A stretch of 64,000 nt of DNA from Chitinophaga rupis (GCF_900109685.1 NZ_FOBB01000005.1:62001-126000), one strand, 5' to 3'. Counted from the first letter of the stretch, positions 7,767 through 17,027 are shown. Program-made: numbers and translations. The notes: generated by a model from the sequence alone, not told the origin.

Positions 7767-8867
7767 ATGCAAAAATTGCTATACCTGTTACCGCTATGCC
7801 TGATATTGCTGGTACATGCTGACAGCCATGCACAGTCCACGGCAAAATACAATCCAATAGACAGCCTGCCGGTGCGCGGATTCTGTATTGGCGCACCTTC
7901 TGTAAAGGGGCTGGATGAATTTATCACCTTTATTCACAAGGAGCTGGCGCCCCGCCATATTAATACTTTAGTGCTGCGCATAGATTATAATTACCAGTAT
8001 AAAAGCCACCCGGAGCTGAGCGATCCCGGTGCATTATCCAAACAGGATGTGGCCAAACTGGTACAGGCCTGTAAGGAAGAGCGCATCCATCTGATACCAC
8101 AGGTGAACCTGCTGGGGCATCAGTCCTGGGCAGGCAGCACCGGTACTTTGTTACGGGTATACCCTGCGTTTGATGAAAACCCGGAGGTGAAAATGCCGGC
8201 TAATTATGTATGGCCCAATGAAGATGGCCTTTATTGTAAAAGCTATTGTCCGCTGCACCCCGAAGTGCATAAGGTGGTGTTTGATGTGATGGATGAAATT
8301 TGCGATGCGTTTGAAACAGATGCTTTTCATGCCGGCATGGATGAAGTGTTCTATATAGGCAATGATAAATGCCCGCGCTGCGGCGGCCGTGATAAAGCGG
8401 AACTTTTTGCCGGCGAGGTACGTACGCTGCGCAATCACCTGGCAGAGAAGCACCGCGAGCTGTGGATCTGGGGCGACCGCCTGCTGGATGGTAAAACCAC
8501 AGGCATGGGAATGTGGGAGGCCAGCATGAACAATACCCACCGCGCAGTAGACCTGATCCCGAAAGATGTGATGATCTGCGACTGGCACTATGACCGCCCG
8601 GATAAAACGCCGGTGTATTTTGCCATGAAAGGCCTGCGCGTGATCACCTGCCCCTGGCGCAAACCGCAGGTAGCTGTAGCCCAGCTGGATGACCTGGATC
8701 ATTTCCGCAGGGATGCTACCAAAGAGCTGAAACCAATGTACCAGGGCATGATGCAAACGGTATGGTCGCCGGCAGAGGCTTTCCTGGATGAATACTATGG
8801 CCGCAAAACCAATGCAAAAGACGGGGAAAATACTTCGACCAACTGCTTTAAGGCAGTGTTTAAATAA
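7767..8867 (+). CDS. Secreted GH20-like glycoside hydrolase
   Basis: A 366-residue exported protein with a signal peptide (LLYLLPLCLILLVHADSHAQS). A TIM-barrel-like body carries HAGMDEVF with Asp192-Glu193, equivalent to the catalytic D-E pair of family 20 hexosaminidases, plus YQGMMQTVWSPAEAFL near the C-terminus. It would cleave terminal N-acetylhexosamine residues, but it lacks the extra N-terminal domain of typical GH20 enzymes and is shorter than most. A CPRCGG Cys pair is present at about residue 205. It stands alone, convergent with an AraC gene, separated by a hairpin. Confidence 0.78.
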   Translation: MQKLLYLLPLCLILLVHADSHAQSTAKYNPIDSLPVRGFCIGAPSVKGLDEFITFIHKELAPRHINTLVLRIDYNYQYKSHPELSDPGALSKQDVAKLVQACKEERIHLIPQVNLLGHQSWAGSTGTLLRVYPAFDENPEVKMPANYVWPNEDGLYCKSYCPLHPEVHKVVFDVMDEICDAFETDAFHAGMDEVFYIGNDKCPRCGGRDKAELFAGEVRTLRNHLAEKHRELWIWGDRLLDGKTTGMGMWEASMNNTHRAVDLIPKDVMICDWHYDRPDKTPVYFAMKGLRVITCPWRKPQVAVAQLDDLDHFRRDATKELKPMYQGMMQTVWSPAEAFLDEYYGRKTNAKDGENTSTNCFKAVFK

Positions 8868-8873
8868 TGAGTT

Positions 8874-8914
8874 AATGTGCTGGTATTTGTTATGAATGCA
8901 TCTACCAGCACATT
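8874..8914. terminator. Hairpin between convergent genes
   Basis: Perfect 12-bp arms AATGTGCTGGTA (8874-8885) and TACCAGCACATT (8903-8914) enclose a 17-nt loop. It lies between the stops of the GH20-like and AraC genes, so it can stop transcription from either side. It lacks a long T-tract. Confidence 0.55.
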
Positions 8915-8923
8915 AGTGTCTTA

Positions 8924-9850
8924 TCAGATATTCTTCATGTAGGGAATATAGATCTCGCACAAATTGGGACCTGTGAGTGACATAAAGAAATGATTGCCGC
9001 TCATTTTATAAATGCCTTCGCGGCAGCAGCGGTTAATAAAGTCATACATGGGCACCCCGGCGCTTACAAAGTCCAGCGGCACCTGCAGGCGCAGGTAATG
9101 GCCGCCTGAAATGCGTTTCCGGATTAAATTCTTTACCTGCTCGCTTAACTGGATATTGGCCTGGGTATCCTTAACGGGAATGCATACACCGGCATACATG
9201 CTTAGTCTTTCATAATCGGTAACCGGCACGGCATCCAGGGTACCGGTAACAATTTTACCCTGGGGCAGATCCAGCAGATCCAGCATTTTGCGGAAGCGCT
9301 GCTCGTAGCGGCTCATTCTCATTACCAGCTGGGCTATGGGGTCCTGGCCGTAGGAAATGAGGGTGTAGTACATGATGGAATCGGGCAGTATTACATGTTC
9401 TGCCCTTTCAAAGCTGAAAAAGTTACCGATAGTGCTGCCTTGCTGGGCATGTACGGCTGTGATCATGGCCGTCATTTCCAGGGTTCTTTTTTCGTTAGGC
9501 AGCTCCTCAATCCGGCGAAAGTAACGTGGGCTGCCGCCGAAATGGTTGGTAAAGGCTTTGGTGAAAGCGGCCATGGTAGCGTAGCCTGAGAGGTCGCTGA
9601 TCTCCCCGATATTATACCCGCTGTGGCGCAGCAGGCCGGCGGCCAGTTCCAGGCGATGGCGTTTTACGTATTGCCAGTAAGGTTCGCCCATGATCTCTGC
9701 AAAGATGTGATAAAAATAAGAGTAGGAGATCCCCAGCCAGTCTGATACTTCCTTCATGTTAAAGGACTCCATTACATGATCATCGGCATACCCCAGACCG
9801 CGCAGGGCATATTGCTCCAATTGATCTTTTGTGGGCGCTTTGGGCTTCAT
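8924..9850 (-). CDS. AraC-family regulator with C-terminal GyrI-like effector domain
   Basis: A 308-residue regulator with reversed layout. The two helix-turn-helix motifs are near the N-terminus (MKEVSDWLGISYSYFYHIF and GEISDLSGYATMAAFTKAF, residues about 30-105), and the C-terminal two thirds resemble an AraC effector-binding (GyrI-like) domain. Such proteins sense small molecules, often amphipathic drugs, and activate nearby genes. No dedicated target is adjacent other than the convergent GH20-like gene and the divergent barrel gene, so the regulon cannot be named. Confidence 0.85.
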   Translation of the reverse strand: MKPKAPTKDQLEQYALRGLGYADDHVMESFNMKEVSDWLGISYSYFYHIFAEIMGEPYWQYVKRHRLELAAGLLRHSGYNIGEISDLSGYATMAAFTKAFTNHFGGSPRYFRRIEELPNEKRTLEMTAMITAVHAQQGSTIGNFFSFERAEHVILPDSIMYYTLISYGQDPIAQLVMRMSRYEQRFRKMLDLLDLPQGKIVTGTLDAVPVTDYERLSMYAGVCIPVKDTQANIQLSEQVKNLIRKRISGGHYLRLQVPLDFVSAGVPMYDFINRCCREGIYKMSGNHFFMSLTGPNLCEIYIPYMKNI

Positions 9851-10088
9851 TAGCAGATAAAGGTTTTTAGTGAGGTTAGATTATGTTGTTGGCAAACAGT
9901 CGTTTATAGGTGTATGTAAAAAACAATAAATAATGTATTTTTGCCAATTAAAATAAAATTAATGTTTTTGGCAGGAATGGAGAAAAAATTATTAACGGGT
10001 AGCTGAAACTTATAACTTTATACTTTTTTTCAATTTTTTAACGTTATTAATAATAATTCTATTAGCCTCTTAAAAAAACCTTATCAAG

Positions 10089-10949
10089 TTGAAACAGATC
10101 AAATGGGTACTATTGCTTAGTTTTCTGGCCCCACTCAGCACGTTTGCACAAGACTGGCATATTGGTGGCTTTGCCGGAATCAGTAATTACAGCGGCGATC
10201 TTGCACAGCAGCGGGTAGATATGAAGTATACACGTCCTGCGCTGGGCCTGATGGTAAAAAGAGACATCAACCGTTATCTGACCTTACGGGCTGGTCTTAA
10301 CTGGGGCCACATTGCAGGCGCCGACAGCACCAATGAAAGTAAGGCATTGATCGCGCGCAACCTGAGCTTCCGTTCTGTGATATGGGATGGGCATTTCATC
10401 GCAGAATTTAATTTCCTGGATATTTACGAGAAAGGGTTTACTCCCTATGTATTTGGGGGGATCGCACTTTTCCAGTTCTACCCTACTACAAAAGATTCGC
10501 TGGGCAATACGGTTCCTTTGCGCCGCCTGAGCACTGAAGGACAAAACCTTGCGGAATACCCGGACAGAAGGCAATATGCACTGCACCAGTTTGCCATTCC
10601 TTTTGGCGCTGGTATAAAGGTGATGCTGAATGATACCTGGACCCTGGGTCTGGAAATTGGTTTCCGTAAAACCTTTACCGATTACCTGGATGATGTAAGC
10701 AAAACCTATGTTGACGAAGCCACCCGGTTAAAATACTGGAGAGGGCAGGAGGCCGTTAACTTTGCCTACCGTGGCGATGAGGTGAACACCAAAGGCATTA
10801 CGCCCGGCACTTACCCTGCAGACGGTACTATCCGGGGATCTGATAAAAATAAGGACTGGTACATTTTTTCCGGCTTAACCCTCACTTATCGTATAGGCGG
10901 TGGCGGTATGTTCGGCAAACAAAAGTTTTCCAGCTGTCCCAAATACTAA
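10089..10949 (+). CDS. Outer-membrane beta-barrel protein, DUF6089-like
   Basis: A 286-residue protein with a clear signal peptide (MKQIKWVLLLSFLAPLSTFA followed by Q). Alternating amphipathic strands follow, starting at WHIGGFAGISNYSGDLAQQ and ending with WYIFSGLTLTYRIGG. This opening (G-x-S-x-Y-x-G-D-L) is characteristic of the DUF6089/porin-like family common in Bacteroidota. It should insert in the outer membrane; function unknown. The start is TTG at 10089: the signal peptide requires it and no in-frame ATG lies upstream of it. A strong terminator follows at 11036. Confidence 0.82.
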   Translation: MKQIKWVLLLSFLAPLSTFAQDWHIGGFAGISNYSGDLAQQRVDMKYTRPALGLMVKRDINRYLTLRAGLNWGHIAGADSTNESKALIARNLSFRSVIWDGHFIAEFNFLDIYEKGFTPYVFGGIALFQFYPTTKDSLGNTVPLRRLSTEGQNLAEYPDRRQYALHQFAIPFGAGIKVMLNDTWTLGLEIGFRKTFTDYLDDVSKTYVDEATRLKYWRGQEAVNFAYRGDEVNTKGITPGTYPADGTIRGSDKNKDWYIFSGLTLTYRIGGGGMFGKQKFSSCPKY

Positions 10950-11349
10950 GTACAGCAGCACCCATTTTGGCATAGTACTTGTTGGTTATGCGTACAATCA
11001 TTCGCCCCCAACAAAGTCCACAATAAAAAAAAGGTATCCCGTCAACTATCTTGTTGACGGGATTTTTTTATTTGGCATACTCTTTGAAATATATACAACA
11101 GAACAGGTGTATAAGAAGCGAATGACCCGCCGGCAACTGCCATAAGGATCAGAAAACGCGAAGAGAGTAAGAACCAGAAAGGCCCGCCAGGAGGGACGCT
11201 TCAACTACCTGTTATAAATATACACCGTATCATTGCTCACTTAAATCCATCAACCGGCAAACCGAAAAACACAATCCACCTTTGACCATTCTCTAGGTAG
11301 CATCCACCATCTGCTCACAACAATTACTAAGAACTAAAATTGAAACAGC
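10950..11349. other. Intergenic stretch with one terminator and otherwise nothing recognised
   Basis: Apart from the hairpin at 11036-11063 I see no gene or RNA here. Short open frames in this gap overlap the terminator and have no family resemblance. Confidence 0.5.
11036..11070 (+). terminator. Rho-independent terminator after the DUF6089-like gene
   Basis: The stem ATCCCGTCAAC / GTTGACGGGAT (11036-11063) has 11 perfect pairs and a 6-nt loop and is followed by T7. Confidence 0.9.
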
Positions 11350-11661
11350 ATGAAACGCGTACTATTCATGATGCTGCTGTTAGGGGGCATCGTATTATCT
11401 GCTCAGGCACAACGAGGGGGCTGGGGTTATGGACCTCCGGGACATTACAAACATTGGAAAAGAGACCGTTGCGATGACCGCCGTTATTATGGCGGGTATT
11501 ACAATGAGTGCAGGGACCGCAGGGTAGTAGTGTATGAACGCCCGGTAGTATATGGCCCGCCGGTATATGTTGCCCCTCCGCCACCACCACCTGTAGTTTA
11601 TTACCCGGCAAGACCACGTGCACACGTGGTGATTAATGCGGGTGTTACATTTGTCCGTTAA
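11350..11661 (+). CDS. Small secreted Tyr/Pro/Arg-rich protein
   Basis: A 103-residue protein with a signal peptide (MLLLGGIVLSAQAQ). The mature part is basic and low in complexity: GGWGYGPPGHYKHWKRDR, then a CDDRRYYGG...NECRDRR block with two Cys, then VYVAPPPPPPVVYYPARP with six consecutive Pro. No enzyme motif is seen. Similar short Gly/Tyr/Pro-rich exported proteins are common in Bacteroidota and are of unknown function. It has its own terminator downstream (11725), so it is probably monocistronic. Confidence 0.75.
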   Translation: MKRVLFMMLLLGGIVLSAQAQRGGWGYGPPGHYKHWKRDRCDDRRYYGGYYNECRDRRVVVYERPVVYGPPVYVAPPPPPPVVYYPARPRAHVVINAGVTFVR

Positions 11662-11724
11662 TTATATATTGTGAAAATGCCTTGTGCTGTCTGAAATGTT
11701 TAGATGAAGATTGAAATAGGTAAA

Positions 11725-11765
11725 GTCCCGTCATGGATTAGTTCCGTGACGGGACATTTTTTATT
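11725..11765 (+). terminator. Rho-independent terminator
   Basis: Arms GTCCCGTCA (11725-11733) and TGACGGGAC (11747-11755) are followed by ATTTTTTATT. It ends the small secreted protein gene. Confidence 0.85.
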
Positions 11766-11803
11766 GACATATTTTTAAGCTTACTTTGTCTTTTCATTTC
11801 GCT

Positions 11804-13723
11804 ATGTCATACAAGCATTTAAAACACTTCATTGATACGCTGGAAAAGGCGGGAGAGCTGATACGCATCAAAACTTATGTAGATCCTAAGCTGGAAATAG
11901 CTGAAATCACCGACCGGGTAAGCAAATCGCCGGGCGGGGGCAAGGCCCTGCTGTTTGAGAACACGGGATATGATTTTCCGGTGCTGATCAACTCAATGGG
12001 CAGCTATAAACGTATGTGCCTGGCGCTGGGCGTGCAGGAGCTGGATGATGTGGCCTCGGAGATCGAAGGGCTGTTTAAAATGCTGTCAAAACCCAAAGAA
12101 AGCATCCTGGATAAATTATCTATGCTGCCCAAGCTTAGCCAGTTTGCGTCCTGGATGCCGAAAGTGGTAAGCGGCAAAGGTAGCTGCCAGGAAGTAGTGA
12201 TGGCCGACCCTGACCTTGCCAAACTGCCGGTAATGCAATGCTGGCCTAAGGATGGCGGCCCATTTATAACGCTGCCGGTGATACATACCAAAGACCCGAA
12301 CAATGGCAGCCGTAATGTGGGCATGTACCGCATGCAGGTGTTTGATAAAACCATGACCGGTATGCACTGGCATAAACATAAAGTGAGCGCCAAACACTTT
12401 ATGGAGTACAAAAAGCTTAACAAACGTATGCCCGTAGCAGTTATACTGGGTGGCGATCCGGTATATACCTATTCTGCTACGGCGCCTTTACCGGAAAATG
12501 TGGATGAATATATGCTGGCCGGTTTCCTGCGCAAGCGGAAAGTGGAGCTGGTGAAATGTATAACCCAGCCGGAGCTGGAAGTACCTGCGGATGCGGATTT
12601 TGTAATAGAAGGATATGTAGACCCCGGAGAAGAGCTGATATGGGAAGGGCCTTTTGGCGACCATACCGGTTATTATTCCCTGGCCGACTGGTACCCGCGT
12701 TTTCATGTAACCTGCATTACCCATCGCAAAGATGCCGTATATCCCTCAACGATAGTAGGCATACCGCCGCAGGAAGACGCCTGGATAGGCAAGGCCACTG
12801 AACGTATTTTCCTGGCGCCTATAAAAATGACATTGGTACCGGAAATAGTGGATATGGATATGCCGGTGGAAGGCGTGTTCCATAACCTGGTAATTGCGCA
12901 GATCAAAAAAGATTATGCCGGCCAGGCACAGAAAGTGATGAACGCCATGTGGGGCGCCGGGCAAATGATGTTCAATAAAATACTGGTAGTAACGGACGAA
13001 GGCACCGGCATACAGGATTATAAACAGCTGGCGCAATATGTGTTCCGCCACCTGAACCCCGCTACGGATATTTATTTAAGCCAGGGCCCTATGGATGTGC
13101 TGGACCATTCCTGTTCTAAAATGGGTTTTGGCGGTAAAATGTGTATTGATGGAACGAAGAAGTATGAAGAGGAAATAGATGAGAATTACGAATTAGGAAT
13201 TACGAATTACGAATTGAAGGAAGCGGTTTTAATGGAGCGGTTTCCGGAAATAAAGGGAGTGAATGCAGCGCTGCTGAAAATGGATATTTCCTGTTTGCTG
13301 GTAGCAGTAGAAAAGAACCGGCCTTTTCATATTAAAGAGCTGAACGACCGTTTATATGAACTGCCGGAAATGGCAGGTATCAAAATGGTGCTGTATGTAG
13401 AGCATACCGTGGATGTAAGCGACCTGCCATCTGCCCTGTGGCGGTTTTGTAATAACCTGGATCCTAAACGCGACAGCTTTGTAGTGAACCTGCCATTGCC
13501 CAATGGCAAAAGAAGGGCGGGCATTGGCTTTGACGGTACGCTGAAAACCCGCATCCTGGATAACTTTGAGCGTGACTGGCCCAATATTATTGTGGCAGAT
13601 GATGCTACCATCCGCAAGGTGGATGAAAAGTGGAAAGCGCTTGACCTGGGGCCTTTTATAGCATCGCCCTCCCTGAAATACAAACACCAGATATATGGAG
13701 AAGAAGCGGTGGTGCAGCAGTAG
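11804..13723 (+). CDS. UbiD-family decarboxylase, probably of menaquinone biosynthesis
   Basis: A 639-residue UbiD-like enzyme, which would decarboxylate an aromatic acid with prenylated FMN. The active-site motif EGPFGDHTGYYS is intact. Bacteroidota homologues act as menaquinone biosynthesis decarboxylases, the likely role here. The ATG at 11804 (MSYKHLKHFIDTLEKAGELI) aligns with the usual N-terminus; an ATG six codons upstream is possible. Residues about 461-471 (NYELGITNYEL) are the translation of a dispersed repeat also found in nearby intergenic DNA, apparently tolerated in a surface loop. The stop codon lies inside the next gene (29-bp overlap). Confidence 0.88.
   Translation: MSYKHLKHFIDTLEKAGELIRIKTYVDPKLEIAEITDRVSKSPGGGKALLFENTGYDFPVLINSMGSYKRMCLALGVQELDDVASEIEGLFKMLSKPKESILDKLSMLPKLSQFASWMPKVVSGKGSCQEVVMADPDLAKLPVMQCWPKDGGPFITLPVIHTKDPNNGSRNVGMYRMQVFDKTMTGMHWHKHKVSAKHFMEYKKLNKRMPVAVILGGDPVYTYSATAPLPENVDEYMLAGFLRKRKVELVKCITQPELEVPADADFVIEGYVDPGEELIWEGPFGDHTGYYSLADWYPRFHVTCITHRKDAVYPSTIVGIPPQEDAWIGKATERIFLAPIKMTLVPEIVDMDMPVEGVFHNLVIAQIKKDYAGQAQKVMNAMWGAGQMMFNKILVVTDEGTGIQDYKQLAQYVFRHLNPATDIYLSQGPMDVLDHSCSKMGFGGKMCIDGTKKYEEEIDENYELGITNYELKEAVLMERFPEIKGVNAALLKMDISCLLVAVEKNRPFHIKELNDRLYELPEMAGIKMVLYVEHTVDVSDLPSALWRFCNNLDPKRDSFVVNLPLPNGKRRAGIGFDGTLKTRILDNFERDWPNIIVADDATIRKVDEKWKALDLGPFIASPSLKYKHQIYGEEAVVQQ
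13183..13217 (+). repeat. Dispersed ATTACGAATTA repeat inside the ubiD-like coding region
   Basis: Three tandem copies of the word ATTACGAATT(A/G) occur in frame within the gene. The same word is found in intergenic DNA at 14195, 14275, 14347 (inverted) and 19892. Confidence 0.8.
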
Positions 13724-14186
13724 CCTGTTCCTGCTATTGATGCTGTGGGGCGCTACGGCTATGGGGCAGGCCCGTACCGAAAACTTTCATTATTTAAACC
13801 TGCTGGAAGGTACCTGGAACATGCGTACCCGGGAAAGTGTGATCACGGAGCAGTGGCATAAGGTAAATGACTCCACCTGGCAGGGGCACACCTGGCGTAT
13901 TGTTGGCCGGGATAGCAGCCTGCAGGAAAGCATGCAGCTGGTGCGCGCCACAGACGGCATTTATTATATTCCTGTTATGACCGGGCAGGCTAATAATACA
14001 CCGGCACGCGTTAAGCTCACCGTATTAAAACCCATTGGCTTTATAGCAGAGAATCCCGCCAATGATTTCCCTAAAAAGATCACCTATCGCTGGAAAAGTG
14101 AAACACACCTGGATGTGAAGGTGGAAGGCAAGCAGGGAAATACGGTGGGGGAGTTTTTGTTTCAGTATAACAAGGAAGAGAAGTAG
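13695..14186 (+). CDS. Exported DUF6265-like protein
   Basis: A 163-residue protein with a signal peptide (SLFLLLMLWGATAMGQA) and a lipocalin-like mature domain: LNLLEGTWNMRTRES, then ITEQWHKVNDSTWQGHTW and the C-terminal FIAENPANDFPKKITYRW. These are marks of the Bacteroidota DUF6265 family, whose role is unknown. It starts 29 bp before the ubiD-like stop in another frame, so translation is probably coupled. Any functional link with the decarboxylase is only suggested by this overlap. Confidence 0.75.
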   Translation: MEKKRWCSSSLFLLLMLWGATAMGQARTENFHYLNLLEGTWNMRTRESVITEQWHKVNDSTWQGHTWRIVGRDSSLQESMQLVRATDGIYYIPVMTGQANNTPARVKLTVLKPIGFIAENPANDFPKKITYRWKSETHLDVKVEGKQGNTVGEFLFQYNKEEK

Positions 14187-14567
14187 AACGTTTTTAATTA
14201 CGAATTGAATGCAGCGAATGAAGCCGTTGTATTGAATTATGACTAATTACAATTAGTACAGGAGGTTTTTGTGGTAATTACGAATTAGCAATACAATTGT
14301 GAATGTTCTCAACAAAACACAATCCATTCGTAATTTGTAATTAAGTAATTCGTAATTAAGGAAAGCCGCTCCCGGGAACAGGTGCGGCTTTTTTTGTACG
14401 ACCAACTCAAATTAAACTACGTTGCTATTTCAAGAAAGCAAATTGCTTTACCACGTGTTAATTGAATGATGCAAAAATAAGAGTACACTGCATAAGGCAT
14501 TTATGCATTCGGGAAAACGATTTACGCGAAGCGGAAAGATGCTTTTGCGGTAAAAGGTGTTTAGCCG
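14187..14567. other. Intergenic region with TAATTACGAATT repeats and a terminator
   Basis: The word TAATTACGAATT occurs at 14195-14206 and 14275-14286 and inverted at 14347-14358, so 14195-14358 could fold into a large hairpin. The first copy continues as GAATGCAGCG, an extension shared with the copy at 19892. A terminator follows at 14362. No gene is seen. Confidence 0.7.
14362..14396 (+). terminator. Rho-independent terminator of the ubiD/DUF6265 unit
   Basis: Arms AAAGCCGC (14362-14369) and GCGGCTTT (14384-14391) are followed by a T-run. Confidence 0.85.
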
Positions 14568-15380
14568 TTAAGCCTTTGTGGCAACGGGTTGCGGTGCTAC
14601 TGCCAGCGCCGCCATTTTCTTACGGAGCAAATAATGAGCTATTAGAATTTCTGCCAATGGAATGCATAGCAGGATGAAAAAGGTAATGAGGATACCTTTC
14701 TGAATACCTTTCAGGAAATGATCGGCCTGTATTAAGGTGATCTTTGCAAAGAACCCGGTACGTAATACTTCATCAATACGCGAAGCCATTAGTTCCTTGC
14801 TTACACTTTCATCAAGGCCCAGCTTTTCCTTTAACATTTTGTGGATGGTATTTTTCATGAGCCGGGCTATTCCCTGGCCTTTTGAAATTTTCAACGCCCA
14901 GGATAAAAGCAGGTTGCTGCCCTGTTTCAGGGAAGCTTGTTTTTCCAGCAGTATATTATACTGTGTGTAAATAACTTCTGCTACCGCATCTATCAGCTGA
15001 TCTGAGCTAAGCGTTGCCAGGGAGATATGCTGATCCTGCAGGAATGCCTTTACGGCTGCAGATGTTTGCGCATCAAAGGTGGATGGAATATGACTGATAT
15101 ATATTGCTGTATGGGCTTTGATATCTTTCCGCATACTGTTAAAGAAGCCCCATTTCATGAAGAAGAAACCTGCCAGCAGCGGTAATAAGATAAAGTAGGT
15201 ATAAGCCAGCACCTGTAAGACTTTGTGAGAGCGGGGCGCCAGTATTTTTTTACGGAAGATGATCAGTAATATCAGTGTGATCAGCAAGGCGGCAATACCA
15301 TAAAATACAGCGCCTCCTATTACTTTTGCAGGGTTAAAAAACTCACCGTATTGGGATAGGGTTTGATAAATTTCCTTCAT
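14568..15380 (-). CDS. Uncharacterised membrane protein
   Basis: A 270-residue protein with hydrophobic segments at about residues 20-45 (FYGIAALLITLILLIIF), 60-80 (VLAYTYFILLPLLAGFFFMKW) and 230-255 (GILITFFILLCIPLAEILIA). A long soluble helical domain lies between the second and third. I do not recognise a family. I chose the ATG at 15380 (MKEIYQTLSQYG); an ATG four codons upstream, at 15392, is also possible. It lies downstream of prfC on the same strand with a hairpin between them, so its expression may be separate. Confidence 0.65.
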   Translation of the reverse strand: MKEIYQTLSQYGEFFNPAKVIGGAVFYGIAALLITLILLIIFRKKILAPRSHKVLQVLAYTYFILLPLLAGFFFMKWGFFNSMRKDIKAHTAIYISHIPSTFDAQTSAAVKAFLQDQHISLATLSSDQLIDAVAEVIYTQYNILLEKQASLKQGSNLLLSWALKISKGQGIARLMKNTIHKMLKEKLGLDESVSKELMASRIDEVLRTGFFAKITLIQADHFLKGIQKGILITFFILLCIPLAEILIAHYLLRKKMAALAVAPQPVATKA

Positions 15381-15398
15381 AAAAGCATACAAGATAAG

Positions 15399-15437
15399 CC
15401 GCCAAGATATATAAAATTACTTTATGTATCTTGGCGG
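15399..15437 (-). terminator. Hairpin between prfC and the downstream membrane protein gene
   Basis: Arms CCGCCAAGAT (15399-15408) and ATCTTGGCGG (15428-15437) form a 10-bp stem directly after the prfC stop. No clear T-tract follows on the minus strand, so it may stabilise the mRNA end or attenuate rather than terminate. Confidence 0.5.
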
Positions 15438-15443
15438 TACTTA

Positions 15444-17027
15444 TTATTTATGTATTTCCGAAGTAAAGTGAAACTCTATTTCCGGGTTGTTAGTACGTTC
15501 TGTATTCAGGTACCATTCAGACTGGGCCAGGTATACCAGGTGGCCGTCCTTATCCTCTACTATGTTAGCCTGTTTAAAACGGGTAAATTCTTCGATCTTC
15601 TGTTTGTTGCCGGTAATCCAGCAGGCTTTGTAAAAGGGCAGGGTATTGAACTGGCAGGCTGCTCCGTATTCCTGCAACAGGCGGTACTGGATCACTTCAA
15701 ACTGCAGGTCACCCACGCAGCCTATGATCTTGCGGTTGCCACCATGCTGGGTGAACAGCTGGGCCACCCCCTCGTCCGTTAGCTGGCGGATACCTTTTTC
15801 CAGCTGTTTGGTTTTCATGGGATCCTTATTCACCAGCTCTTTGAACAGCTCCGGTGAAAAGCTGGGAATGCCGGTGAAGTAAAAAGATTCGCCTTCTGTA
15901 AGGGTATCGCCTATCTTAAAGTTGCCGGTATCAAAAAGGCCTACCACATCGCCGGGGTAGGCATCATCCACCACGTTCTTTTCACGGGCCAGGAAGGTGT
16001 AGGGGTTGCTGAAGCGCACATCTTTATCCAGGCGTACGTGGTGGTAAAATTTGTTACGCTCAAAGCGGCCGGAGCATACCCGCAGGAATGCAATACGGTC
16101 GCGGTGGCGGGGATCCAGGTTGGCATGGATCTTAAATATAAAGCCGCTGAACTTGTCTTCCCCTACGGCAATAGGGCGGGTGCTGGCTTCCCGGTCGCGG
16201 GGTACAGGCGCTATCTCCACAAAAGTATCCAACAGGTCTTTTACCCCAAAGTTATTCACCGCGCTGCCAAAGAACACGGGGGCCTGTTTGCCTTCCAGGT
16301 AGGGCTTATTATCAAAGGGATCATATACGCCTTCTATCAGCTCTACATCATTGCGCAGCTGGGCGGCATCTTTGGCGGAAAAGTGTTCATCCACATAAGA
16401 TGAGCTGAGATCGGCCAGCGGCACAATATCATCATCTGTAGCCTTTTTATTGGGCAAAAAGGATACAAAGCTTTTGTTATAGAGGTTGTACACGCCTTTG
16501 AAATCTGTTCCGCCGTTAATGGGCCAGCTCAGAGGCCGTACTTTGATGTTAAGCTTTTCTTCCAGCTCGTCCAGCAGGTCAAAGGGGTTTTTACCGTCGC
16601 GGTCCATTTTGTTCACGAAAATGATCACGGGGGTATCGCGCATACGGCATACTTCCATGAGCTTTTCAGTTTGCTCTTCCACGCCCTTTACACAGTCAAT
16701 TACCAGTACTACGCTGTCTACCGCGGTAAGGGTGCGGTAGGTATCTTCTGCAAAGTCTTTGTGACCGGGGGTATCCAGCAGGTTTACCAGCACATCGCGG
16801 TATTCAAAGGTCATCACGGAGGTAGCCACGGAGATACCGCGCTGCCGCTCAATTTCCATAAAGTCAGAGGTGGTGTGTTTCTTGATCTTATTGGATTTTA
16901 CCGCACCGGCTGTTTGTATGGCGCCGCCGAATAACAGGAATTTCTCCGTTAAGGTGGTTTTACCGGCATCCGGGTGGGCTATGATGGCAAATGTTTTCCG
17001 TTTGTTGATCTCGCTGGAGTACTTCAT
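15444..17027 (-). CDS. prfC: Peptide chain release factor 3
   Basis: A 527-residue translational GTPase that recycles RF1/RF2 from the ribosome after termination. The G-motifs are intact: AHPDAGKTT (G1), DTPGHKDF (G3) and NKMD (G4), and KKHTTSDFMEIERQRGISV is the RF3-type switch I region. Its length matches E. coli RF3 (529). The longest frame begins at 17177 but its first 50 codons are translation of the inverted repeat upstream, so I take the ATG at 17027 (MKYSSEINKRKT). Confidence 0.95.
   Translation of the reverse strand: MKYSSEINKRKTFAIIAHPDAGKTTLTEKFLLFGGAIQTAGAVKSNKIKKHTTSDFMEIERQRGISVATSVMTFEYRDVLVNLLDTPGHKDFAEDTYRTLTAVDSVVLVIDCVKGVEEQTEKLMEVCRMRDTPVIIFVNKMDRDGKNPFDLLDELEEKLNIKVRPLSWPINGGTDFKGVYNLYNKSFVSFLPNKKATDDDIVPLADLSSSYVDEHFSAKDAAQLRNDVELIEGVYDPFDNKPYLEGKQAPVFFGSAVNNFGVKDLLDTFVEIAPVPRDREASTRPIAVGEDKFSGFIFKIHANLDPRHRDRIAFLRVCSGRFERNKFYHHVRLDKDVRFSNPYTFLAREKNVVDDAYPGDVVGLFDTGNFKIGDTLTEGESFYFTGIPSFSPELFKELVNKDPMKTKQLEKGIRQLTDEGVAQLFTQHGGNRKIIGCVGDLQFEVIQYRLLQEYGAACQFNTLPFYKACWITGNKQKIEEFTRFKQANIVEDKDGHLVYLAQSEWYLNTERTNNPEIEFHFTSEIHK

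Noticed and set aside
13183..14358. CRISPR array made of the ATTACGAATTA repeats
   Set aside because: Copies are short, irregularly spaced, found in both orientations and partly in a coding frame; no cas genes are present.
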